DNA of 9,652 nucleotides. Source: Bacteroidales bacterium UBA5235 (lineage in GTDB: Bacteria; Bacteroidota; Bacteroidia; Bacteroidales; VadinHA17). Positions 1-6,197 of the stretch are shown piece after piece. The number at the start of each line of letters is the position of its first letter. Position 1 is the stretch's first letter. The notes beneath the pieces were generated by a model. That model ran no database searches. It was not told where the DNA came from and saw only the letters and a list, made by a program, of their open reading frames with translations. The stretch lies in the NCBI GenBank assembly GCA_002409145.1, contig DHUL01000047.1:4215-13866 (forward strand), given 5' to 3'. The position numbers and the translations under genes were made by a program.

Positions 1-890
1 ACATTTATCTCGGGATCACTGCTCTGGAAACGATCTTCCTGCTGCTCGGGGGGATGGACCTGTTCAACAGCCTCTGCAATTCTTTCAGCACCGTTGCAAC
101 CGGAGGTTTTTCTACCCGTAATACCAGCGTGGCAGAGTATTCACCATATATTCAGTATGTTATCGCAATATTCATGTTGCTTTCCGCAGTAAGTTATGTT
201 GTCTTCTACCATCTGCTCAAGGGCAACTTAAAGAGGGTTAGGTCAAATGATGAACTGTGGGCTTACCTCTTCACCGTAACGGCTGGCGTAACCGTATTGA
301 CAATCATACTCTATACCGGCACAGACAGAAACTTTGCCCTTTCATTCAGACATTCATTTTTCCAGGTGATCTCACAGATCTCATGCTCGGGGTTTGCAAC
401 CGCTGACTACATGACATTCCCTCCGCTTGGCTGGTTCCTCCTCTTCCTGCTTATGTTTTCAGGAGGTTCTACCGGCTCAACAACAGGCGGGATCAAGATT
501 GCCAGGCACCTTATATTCTTTAAAAACCTGGGAAACTCATTCATCAGGCTTCATCACCCCAGCGCTGTCGTCCCTGTCAAACTGAACGGACAGGGCGTGC
601 CCGAAGGGGTGGTGAACCAAACAATGGTATTCATCTCACTTTACTTTGTAATATATATTGCCGGTGTATTGCTTTTGCAGTTATCCGGCGTATCCATCCT
701 GGAATCAGCCGGGGCTGTTGCGACCTCAATGGCGAATATCGGCCCGGGGCTGGGCCATTCGGGAAACATGGGCAACTTCGCCCACTTCAATCCTTTTGCC
801 AAGACGATTATGACTCTGCTGATGATTGCCGGACGCCTTGAACTCTTCACATTTCTGACTGTTTTCACCAGGCCATTCAGAAAAAATTGA
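1..890 (+). CDS. trkH: TrkH/KtrB-family potassium transporter subunit, C-terminal part (5' end outside window)
   Basis: The reading frame is already open at base 3 and runs to TGA at 890, giving about 295 residues, roughly the C-terminal 60% of a usual 480-500 residue TrkH. The protein is the membrane pore subunit that takes up K+ (with H+ or Na+) at the inner membrane, normally gated by a TrkA/KtrA RCK protein that is not in view. Three of the four family pore loops are visible: STVATGGFST near the start, SQISCSGFATADY in the middle, and ATSMANIGPGLG near the end, each with the filter glycine. The hallmark GGSTGSTTGGIK follows the third pore loop. Hydrophobic helices separate these blocks and a short basic tail (FTRPFRKN) closes the protein. 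The ATG at 54 lies inside a conserved helix and is not the start. The next gene begins 62 nt downstream on the same strand. Family assignment is secure; the choice between TrkH and KtrB/TrkG naming is not. Confidence 0.95.
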   Translation, partial: IYLGITALETIFLLLGGMDLFNSLCNSFSTVATGGFSTRNTSVAEYSPYIQYVIAIFMLLSAVSYVVFYHLLKGNLKRVRSNDELWAYLFTVTAGVTVLTIILYTGTDRNFALSFRHSFFQVISQISCSGFATADYMTFPPLGWFLLFLLMFSGGSTGSTTGGIKIARHLIFFKNLGNSFIRLHHPSAVVPVKLNGQGVPEGVVNQTMVFISLYFVIYIAGVLLLQLSGVSILESAGAVATSMANIGPGLGHSGNMGNFAHFNPFAKTIMTLLMIAGRLELFTFLTVFTRPFRKN

Positions 891-914
891 CAAATCCTAA
901 TCAGAATATTTTTG
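887..914 (+). promoter_or_regulatory. Possible Bacteroidota-type promoter before the nucleotidase gene
   Basis: TATTTTTG at 907-914 matches the -7 box TAnnTTTG. TTG at 887-889 could serve as the -33 element, but the spacer is 17 nt against the usual 19-21, and TTG overlaps the last codons of the transporter gene. The start codon at 953 has no Shine-Dalgarno sequence. Readthrough from the transporter gene remains an alternative. Confidence 0.3.
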
Positions 915-952
915 TATTTTGATCCGTCATATCGCACCTAAACGCCTGACGG

Positions 953-2674
953 ATGAAAATTACAGTGAATGATACCCTGCTTGACCTTCATAACGGAGCC
1001 AGGGTAAGAGATGCAATTGCGGGTTTTTACAAACATGAAGGACGGAAGGTGCCTGAAAGGCTTCCTGTTGCAGAGGACCGGTACGGCAATATTGTCGCGC
1101 CTGACGGGGCACTTACAGACGGTAATGCCCTGTTCATTCTGTCAGGACGCAAAAAGAGAACCAGGCTGATCAGGCTGCTCGTTGTCATCCTGGCCGCCGG
1201 GCTCCTCTTCGCGTGCAGCAGCACAAGGCACGCCGCCACCTCCCCTGACATGAAAAAACAGGGCAGCACCACCGTTGCAGCACCGGCCGGTACTGTTGCT
1301 CCGGATGACCGCCAGGCGGTAATCTTCTCCGTCAATGACATGCATGCTGCAATCGACAATTTCCCGAAGCTGGCGTGGATCGTTGACAGCCTCAGGAGTG
1401 TTTATCCAAATCTGCTTCTCATCGCCGCAGGCGATAACCAGACCGGCAACCCCATCAACGACCAGTTCCCGGAGAAAGGCCTTCCGATGATTGACCTGAT
1501 GAATGCCGTCGGTTTCAACCTCAGTGCAGTGGGAAACCACGAGTTTGATACCGGCCCCGAAGGATTCAGCAACCTGATCCTTAAGGCTAATTTCGGTTTT
1601 ATCTGCGCCAATGTATCCGGCGGAGGCCGGCATTCCCTGAAAATCAGCCCTTACAAAATCTTCACCCTTCCCAATGGGCTGAAGGTGGCATTCCTCGGGC
1701 TCCTGCAACTCGGGCAGAACGGGATTCCGGACAGCCATCCCGACAATGTCAGGGATTTTGTGTTCCGCTCACCCTGCGAGACTGCCCTCGAATACCTCTG
1801 GCTTAAAGACAGCAGCGATGTTTTCATCGCCCTTACCCATATCGGGTTTGAGGAGGATGTGAAACTGGCTGAAACAATGCCGGCAGGGATTGATCTTATC
1901 ATTGGAGGACACTCACATACCAGGGTTGACAGGGAACAGATCCATAACGGTATCCTGATTACACAGGCTGAGAACAAGCTGAAATACGGCACCCTGATCA
2001 GACTGACCGTTAACACAGACGGCCGGATCACCAGGAGCATGCAATTGATTGACATCAGGAACTCGAAAAAGGAAAAGCCTGAGATCCGTTCCATGGTTGA
2101 CAGGTACAATGATAACCCGGTTCTCAACCAGGTGATAGCAACAGCCACTGACGACTTCTCGTCATATGAGGAGCTGGGCTACCTGATGGCTGATGCCCAG
2201 CGTGCAGCCGCCGGGGCTGACATCGCACTGATGAACCCGGGGGGCGTGCGTATTGACCAGCTTCCCAAAGGCCCGGTTACAATCAAAAATGTATACCAGC
2301 TTGATCCTTTCGGCAATGAACTGGTGGTTACAAAGCTCACCGGCAGTGAGATCTTTTCCCTTCTGCGTGCCGCATGGCCTGTAGACGAAAAATCACCCGT
2401 CTACACCTCGGGTATCACCACCGGGACAAGGGTCAATGACCAGGGTGACCCGGAAGAGATAAAAATACTCACCAATGACGGCAAACCACTGGATATGAAC
2501 CAGGTATACACCGTGGCCATGAACAGCTACATGACCCAGGTATACAGGTACGAGCACGCTGATCCGGGCCAGTCGCTCTTCTTTACCACCGCCGAGGCGC
2601 TGATCAGATACCTGAAACAGGAAGGCAACCTCAGAAGCTACCGGGGCGAGAAAAGGGTCAGGGTTATCAGGTGA
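953..2674 (+). CDS. 5'-nucleotidase/UshA-family metallophosphatase lipoprotein with N-terminal beta-grasp-like extension
   Basis: A 573-residue protein of the two-domain 5'-nucleotidase family, which hydrolyses nucleotides, UDP-sugars or related phosphoesters outside the cytoplasm. The metallophosphatase domain (about 120-365) shows the dimetal-site blocks: NDMH (D129, H131), GDNQ (D161), GNHE (N195, H196), LTHIG (H296) and GGHSH (H320, H322). The C-terminal substrate-binding domain (about 390-573) has NPGGVR (428-433) and DPFGN (451-455). Residues 71-88 form a lipoprotein signal: basic residues, a hydrophobic run, then LFAC with C88 as the lipidated cysteine. In front of it lie about 66 residues resembling a ThiS/MoaD-type ubiquitin fold (V-D-A-I, then DG-L-DG-LFIL). 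No ATG lies between this part and the signal, so the ATG at 953 is kept. Odd points are that extension and the absence of the usual GGDGY-type motif near the C-terminus, where MNSYMTQVYRY occurs instead. Substrate is not determinable here. Confidence 0.9.
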   Translation: MKITVNDTLLDLHNGARVRDAIAGFYKHEGRKVPERLPVAEDRYGNIVAPDGALTDGNALFILSGRKKRTRLIRLLVVILAAGLLFACSSTRHAATSPDMKKQGSTTVAAPAGTVAPDDRQAVIFSVNDMHAAIDNFPKLAWIVDSLRSVYPNLLLIAAGDNQTGNPINDQFPEKGLPMIDLMNAVGFNLSAVGNHEFDTGPEGFSNLILKANFGFICANVSGGGRHSLKISPYKIFTLPNGLKVAFLGLLQLGQNGIPDSHPDNVRDFVFRSPCETALEYLWLKDSSDVFIALTHIGFEEDVKLAETMPAGIDLIIGGHSHTRVDREQIHNGILITQAENKLKYGTLIRLTVNTDGRITRSMQLIDIRNSKKEKPEIRSMVDRYNDNPVLNQVIATATDDFSSYEELGYLMADAQRAAAGADIALMNPGGVRIDQLPKGPVTIKNVYQLDPFGNELVVTKLTGSEIFSLLRAAWPVDEKSPVYTSGITTGTRVNDQGDPEEIKILTNDGKPLDMNQVYTVAMNSYMTQVYRYEHADPGQSLFFTTAEALIRYLKQEGNLRSYRGEKRVRVIR

Positions 2675-2770
2675 TCAACTTTATGTTCTATGGCACATCG
2701 GCCGCTTCTTCCTTGATTTTATCAGTAATAAGGCCCACTTTAGCCAATTGTACATAAAGTAATTTCAATA

Positions 2771-3757
2771 ATGGTTAATTCAAAAAATCAAAAACAACCT
2801 GTAAAACGAAGTGCACATATGCTCATCTGCATTGTAATCATGACAGTTATGGTTCAGTGCAGCAAGAGCCCTGCAGAAGGAAGATGGACAACCTTCTCCG
2901 CAGAAGATGGCCTGGCAAATAATTGGATAACGGCAATAACCGTTGATTCCAGGGGCAACAAGTGGTTTGGCTGCATGATAAGAAGCATATCATGCTACAA
3001 CAACAGGTCCTGGACCACCTATTCCGTTCCTGAGGAATTTGTCTGCGGATACATCTTCGATATTGCGGTTGACAAGGACAATAACAAGTGGATCGGTACC
3101 CTTGGGTCAGGAGCAATCAGATTCGACGGGGTCAACTGGACCAGCTATAATGAATCCAACGGCTTCCCGGGTAATGACGCACTGGCTGTGGCAACTGACT
3201 CTGACGGCAATGTGTGGTTTGGTACCCGCGGCGGCGTGGTTAGATATGACGGAGAACAATGGGTCACATTCACTGATGGTGACGGCCTCGTAAGTGATAC
3301 AATTACGGCCATGGCAGAGGATCGCGACGGGAATATGTGGTTTGGTTCGGTCTCGGGAGATATATCCAGATTTGACGGCACTTCCTGGGAGAATTTTCAC
3401 AGGCCCGCAGACCCCATGAAACACATCATCAATGACATCGCTGCAGATCAGGATGGCAATATATGGGTTGCCACCGTTTTCGGTGTGCTTCGTTACAGTG
3501 GCACCGGCTGGAGAGTCTTCAGCAAACATGACGGACTTTGCAGCTACGGCGCCATTGCAGCAGAAGTGGATAAGAACGGCAGGAGGTGGTTCGCAACTGA
3601 TGACGGTGTCTCTTCATTTGACGGCATTAACTGGACCTGCTACACCGGGGATAACGGCCTGGCCAGTAACGGAGTCACCTCAATAGCTGTGGAACCGGAC
3701 GGCACACTGTGGTTCGGCACAGGTGAGGCAGGTGTGTCTAGGCTCTCCTTCGAATAA
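2771..3757 (+). CDS. Seven-bladed Reg_prop-like beta-propeller lipoprotein
   Basis: A 328-residue exported protein made almost entirely of repeats. Residues 1-30 form a signal with basic residues (K10, K13, R13-14 region), a hydrophobic stretch and Cys30 followed by SKSP. The cleavage context MVQC is a poor lipobox at -1, so lipidation is probable rather than certain. From Trp39 there are seven consecutive repeats of about 41-42 residues, each of the form W-x-x-F/Y ... D-G-L ... I-x-A-x-A-x-D-x-D-G-N-x-W-F-G-T ... R-F/Y-D-G. This is the two-component-regulator propeller (Reg_prop) pattern seen in the periplasmic sensors of Bacteroidota hybrid two-component systems. Seven copies would close a full propeller. 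No Y_Y_Y domain, transmembrane kinase or HTH follows, so this is a free-standing propeller, perhaps for binding glycans or proteins at the cell surface. The 96 nt before it show no clear promoter. Start chosen as the ATG giving the complete signal peptide. Confidence 0.85.
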   Translation: MVNSKNQKQPVKRSAHMLICIVIMTVMVQCSKSPAEGRWTTFSAEDGLANNWITAITVDSRGNKWFGCMIRSISCYNNRSWTTYSVPEEFVCGYIFDIAVDKDNNKWIGTLGSGAIRFDGVNWTSYNESNGFPGNDALAVATDSDGNVWFGTRGGVVRYDGEQWVTFTDGDGLVSDTITAMAEDRDGNMWFGSVSGDISRFDGTSWENFHRPADPMKHIINDIAADQDGNIWVATVFGVLRYSGTGWRVFSKHDGLCSYGAIAAEVDKNGRRWFATDDGVSSFDGINWTCYTGDNGLASNGVTSIAVEPDGTLWFGTGEAGVSRLSFE

Positions 3758-3761
3758 TCAG

Positions 3762-3769
3762 TATCTTTG
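3762..3769 (+). promoter_or_regulatory. Bacteroidota -7 promoter box TATCTTTG close to the HAD gene start
   Basis: TATCTTTG matches TAnnTTTG exactly and sits in the 18-nt gap between the propeller gene and the HAD gene. Only 6 nt separate its last base from the ATG at 3776, so transcription would be expected to begin at or next to the start codon, giving a leaderless mRNA. I see no good TTG -33 element at the expected distance, where the propeller gene's last codons lie. That lowers confidence. Confidence 0.45.
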
Positions 3770-3775
3770 GCCTGA

Positions 3776-4441
3776 ATGCAGGACAAGGATTATATTGTTT
3801 TCGATTTTGACGGCACAATCGCTGATACCCTCGAATTGGGATTGAATGTGTATAACCGGATTGCTCCGGAGTATAACTGTCAGCCTGTCGGCGAAGGGGA
3901 GAGGGAACTGTTCCGGACGAAAAAGCCCCAGGAACTGCTTGAAGCCTACGGGATCTCGAAGCTGAAGCTGCTGACACTGACCCTGAGGATCAGGAAGGAG
4001 CTGAACAGGCACGTGCCGGAGATGAAGCTTTTCGATAATATGGAAAAGGCTCTTCATGAGATCCGTGACGCCGGGTTTGGGATGGGTATACTCACCTCCA
4101 ACTCTGTAGAGAATGTCAGGAGATTTCTGGAAATCAACAATCTGACGGCCCTGTTTGATTTCATTTACAGCGGCAGAAGTTTCCTCGGGAAGGACAGGGT
4201 CATAAGGAAAATGATCATCAGGGAGCAACTCCCGGCGGGAAGAATAGTTTATGCAGGCGATGAAACCCGTGACATCGAGGCATGCCGGGCAGCCGGCATT
4301 CCTGTCATTGCCGTTTCGTGGGGACTGAACCGGAGGGAACTCCTTGCCTCCCTTTTCCCGGATCAGATTGCTGACAGGCCGGAAGAACTGCCTGACCGTC
4401 TGAGACAGATCCTCAGGTTTAAAACAGAAAACAGAAGTTGA
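3776..4441 (+). CDS. HAD-superfamily hydrolase, phosphoglycolate phosphatase-like
   Basis: A 221-residue soluble cytoplasmic protein with all four HAD motifs. Motif I is DFDGTIADT, with nucleophile D10 and acid/base D12. Motif II is in GILTSNS (T107/S108). Motif III is K139 in FLGKD. Motif IV is GDETRD (D162, D166). The region between motif I and motif II (about residues 15-90) is a helical C1 cap, as in phosphoglycolate phosphatase, beta-phosphoglucomutase and related phosphatases. The length is normal for this subgroup. The substrate cannot be assigned; family members use phosphoglycolate, sugar phosphates, nucleotides or pyrophosphate. The gene begins 18 nt after the propeller gene but has a -7 box of its own in that gap, so it is probably transcribed separately. 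It converges with the minus-strand genes downstream. The ATG at 3776 is the only start that keeps motif I at its usual place near residue 10. Confidence 0.88.
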   Translation: MQDKDYIVFDFDGTIADTLELGLNVYNRIAPEYNCQPVGEGERELFRTKKPQELLEAYGISKLKLLTLTLRIRKELNRHVPEMKLFDNMEKALHEIRDAGFGMGILTSNSVENVRRFLEINNLTALFDFIYSGRSFLGKDRVIRKMIIREQLPAGRIVYAGDETRDIEACRAAGIPVIAVSWGLNRRELLASLFPDQIADRPEELPDRLRQILRFKTENRS

Positions 4442-4471
4442 CTGTTATCCTTTCAGCCTGGTAAGTGAAAT

Positions 4472-4666
4472 TCAGACGTTTACCTGGTAACCGGTACTGC
4501 AGCCATCACCTGCTGCAAGCAATGATTCAATCGAATTATGATACTGCAACTCTCTGGATGCCACAGCTTTAAAAACCTTACATAAAGCGGTATATTCCCC
4601 TGCATTCATGCCGAAGGTGGTCTGACAGCTCCGGCGGAGAGTGGTTAAACCCACCGGCGCATGCAC
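4472..4666 (-). CDS. Small hypothetical ORF downstream of the YjbR-like gene (64 residues), doubtful
   Basis: The ORF starts 11 nt after the stop of the YjbR-like gene on the same strand, with AAGG just before its ATG, so it could be the last cistron of that operon. No family is recognised with confidence. Residues about 7-25 (LTTLRRSC, then TFGMNAGEY) resemble the second helix-turn-helix of AraC-type regulators, which often read as R-x-F-x-x-x-F-G-x-x-P-x-x-Y. The rest does not continue that family. It may be a small real gene, a remnant of an AraC-type protein, or chance. It covers most of the otherwise empty 236-nt stretch between the convergent genes. Confidence 0.25.
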   Translation of the reverse strand: MHAPVGLTTLRRSCQTTFGMNAGEYTALCKVFKAVASRELQYHNSIESLLAAGDGCSTGYQVNV

Positions 4667-4677
4667 CTTAGGTCAGG

Positions 4678-4998
4678 TCACTTCTTTTTTGACACGAGAT
4701 CATATGAGTTGTCAACCCATGAAAACACTTCCCTGTCAGGAACTGATCCATCAATGCGTACAGTGTTCCAGTGTTTTTTGTTCATATGATAGCCCGGCAT
4801 AACGGATGAATATCTTTCCCTTAGCTCAATCGCCAGTCCCGGGTCACACTTGAGATTTACACTGAGGTCTCCTTCGAGATTTGCCAGGGCAAAAATCCTT
4901 CCCTGTGTTTTGAAAACCAGCGTATCATCGCCAAAAGGGAAGCTTTCGGTGACATCCTTTTTTGAAATACAGTATTCTCTCAGGCTTTCAATATTCAT
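4678..4998 (-). CDS. MmcQ/YjbR-family protein
   Basis: A small (106-residue) cytoplasmic protein of the MmcQ/YjbR family, a double-wing-like fold often annotated as DNA-binding but without a settled function. Family blocks visible in order are SLREYC near the start, FPFGDDTLVFK, GRIFAL, then NLKCDP, the PGYHMNKKHWNTV block, and a final SYDLVSKK. The frame stays open upstream to an ATG at 5058. That start would add 20 residues unlike the family and overlap the preceding gene, whereas the ATG at 4998 gives the usual beginning (MNIESLREYC). With that start the gap to the upstream DUF4386-like gene is 46 nt, so the two are likely one transcript. The length is slightly below the common 115-120 residues. 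Confidence 0.85.
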   Translation of the reverse strand: MNIESLREYCISKKDVTESFPFGDDTLVFKTQGRIFALANLEGDLSVNLKCDPGLAIELRERYSSVMPGYHMNKKHWNTVRIDGSVPDREVFSWVDNSYDLVSKKK

Positions 4999-5044
4999 AA
5001 TCAGTAATTTAAGAATTCTGCTATATGCCTGAATGATGGCATAG

Positions 5045-5776
5045 TTAATTGGCTTCACCGACTTTGCTTAACCTGAACAGTTTTATTGTAAACAGTATCA
5101 TCCATGCCATAACCATAAGTCCGGCGGGCATGGCAAATGCAATAGCCATGGCTTCAACCTTCGGGATAAATGTCACCAGGACAAGGTAAATGATCATCAG
5201 TGAGTTTCCAATTATTCCGAAATAAGAGGACAGACGGCTGAAGATTTTTCCGCTCAGCATAACGAATGACATAAGCATGTTCGCAAATGTCGGCAATGCA
5301 AATCCGATGAAGACACCCAGGCTTCCATGTGAACCCTTTGTCAGCATCGCTTCTCCTGCCGCTGCCAGTAACAGTCTCTGTTCATCTGAACCTGCCGCAA
5401 AGTATTTCCGGCTTAAATCCAGCATTGTCAACGCCGTGTTGCCGGTTACAAAAATCGTTGTCCCTACCAGGAACAGCACCATGGAAAGCAGGGCAAAGGA
5501 GCTGTTTGTATTCCGGTGAGCTCCGTACAGAGCGATTATGACAGGAATTAAAATAATCTGATTTATGATATTGAGCAGGTCAAGGTTATATAATCCCAGG
5601 AGCCGGTTTTCATTGAACTGATTGAACCGCTCAACGGATGTCTGAGGCAATTCAGCCACATTGCCGCCAGTTACGGAGCCGACTATCATGTCGGTAACAA
5701 TCCCGCATAATACAATAATTGAGGCTATTGCGCCTGTTTTGAAGATTAATCTCCACTGCCTGTCAGAGGTATCCAT
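5045..5776 (-). CDS. DUF4386-like six-helix membrane protein
   Basis: A 243-residue integral membrane protein. Six hydrophobic segments are visible at about residues 15-35, 66-84, 94-116, 151-174, 184-204 and 209-234, with a longer polar loop (about 117-150) between helices 3 and 4. The layout, with the motif GLYNLDLLNI before helix 2 and RLSSYFGIIGN leading into helix 5, is like the DUF4386 family of uncharacterised membrane proteins. That match is from pattern memory, not a search. There are no catalytic or transport motifs. A TTG at 5791 would add five residues; the ATG at 5776 (MDTSDRQW) is preferred. Just upstream on the minus strand is TATAATTTG (5789-5797), a near match to the -7 box with one extra base. 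The gene is first in a probable operon with the YjbR-like gene. Function unknown. Confidence 0.7.
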   Translation of the reverse strand: MDTSDRQWRLIFKTGAIASIIVLCGIVTDMIVGSVTGGNVAELPQTSVERFNQFNENRLLGLYNLDLLNIINQIILIPVIIALYGAHRNTNSSFALLSMVLFLVGTTIFVTGNTALTMLDLSRKYFAAGSDEQRLLLAAAGEAMLTKGSHGSLGVFIGFALPTFANMLMSFVMLSGKIFSRLSSYFGIIGNSLMIIYLVLVTFIPKVEAMAIAFAMPAGLMVMAWMILFTIKLFRLSKVGEAN

Positions 5777-6197
5777 TTGTCCGATCTGCAAATTATATGG
5801 TTTTGGTGATCCTTTCAGGGTTTATACCAGCTTAGCAGCTGTTTCCCCAATAATCGGATTTCCTTAAATCAAGACGCTAAGGTAAAGCAGTAATTTCTTT
5901 GCTGCAATATGTTCTAATAGTTCGAGACTTCCGGATTGCTGCAGATAATCACTGATACTTCCGGGGAAATTAAAGTATTCACTGTCTTTGAAAAACATAA
6001 ACATCTTTTAGTTGTTATGTTTAGGACATGGGCAAAAACCAAATGTATGTGAAGATATAACCGGGTCTTCCGGCATTGAAGCCCATCAATCTTTTGAGCC
6101 GGTGGACATGAAACGGCCTGGCAATTATTAAAGCACACTCAAGACCGCTGGTGGCAAGAATATCGTGGTTCTGAACTAAATACAAAATAATAGGAAC
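5777..6197. other. Non-coding stretch between divergent genes
   Basis: About 420 nt separate the minus-strand DUF4386-like gene from the plus-strand zincin gene. I find no convincing gene: the open frames are short, Cys-rich or interrupted, and resemble no family. It should hold the two divergent promoters. TACATTTG, read on the minus strand at 6047-6040, fits the -7 box but has no TTG at the right distance. No plus-strand box is convincing. An A+T-rich inverted repeat at 5993-6022 is listed separately. Confidence 0.6.
5993..6022. repeat. Inverted repeat AAACATAA...TTATGTTT in the divergent intergenic region
   Basis: AAACATAA (5993-6000) and TTATGTTT (6015-6022) are exact reverse complements around a 14-nt loop. 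The stem is pure A/T apart from one C-G pair per arm, and no T-run follows, so it is a poor terminator. It could be an operator for a dimeric regulator or chance in A+T-rich DNA. Confidence 0.3.

Noticed and set aside
1142..2148. Long open frames on the minus strand (about 198 and 165 codons) within the nucleotidase gene
   Set aside because: They lie opposite a gene with complete family motifs, and their translations show no recognisable domain. They are antisense shadows.
3758..4228. 156-codon minus-strand frame opposite the HAD gene
   Set aside because: The plus strand carries all four HAD motifs; the antisense translation has no family pattern.
4458..4490. Repeated CCTGGTAA after the HAD gene as a repeat element
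   Set aside because: Only two 8-nt copies are present, with no other structure, which is easily chance.
5777..5791. TTG at 5791 as the start of the DUF4386-like gene
   Set aside because: The ATG at 5776 gives a better start. The TTG lies inside a possible -7 box and adds only five unremarkable residues.
5914..6138. 74-codon minus-strand frame in the divergent intergenic region
   Set aside because: The translation is Cys- and Ser-rich with no domain pattern, no start context and no neighbour within operon distance.
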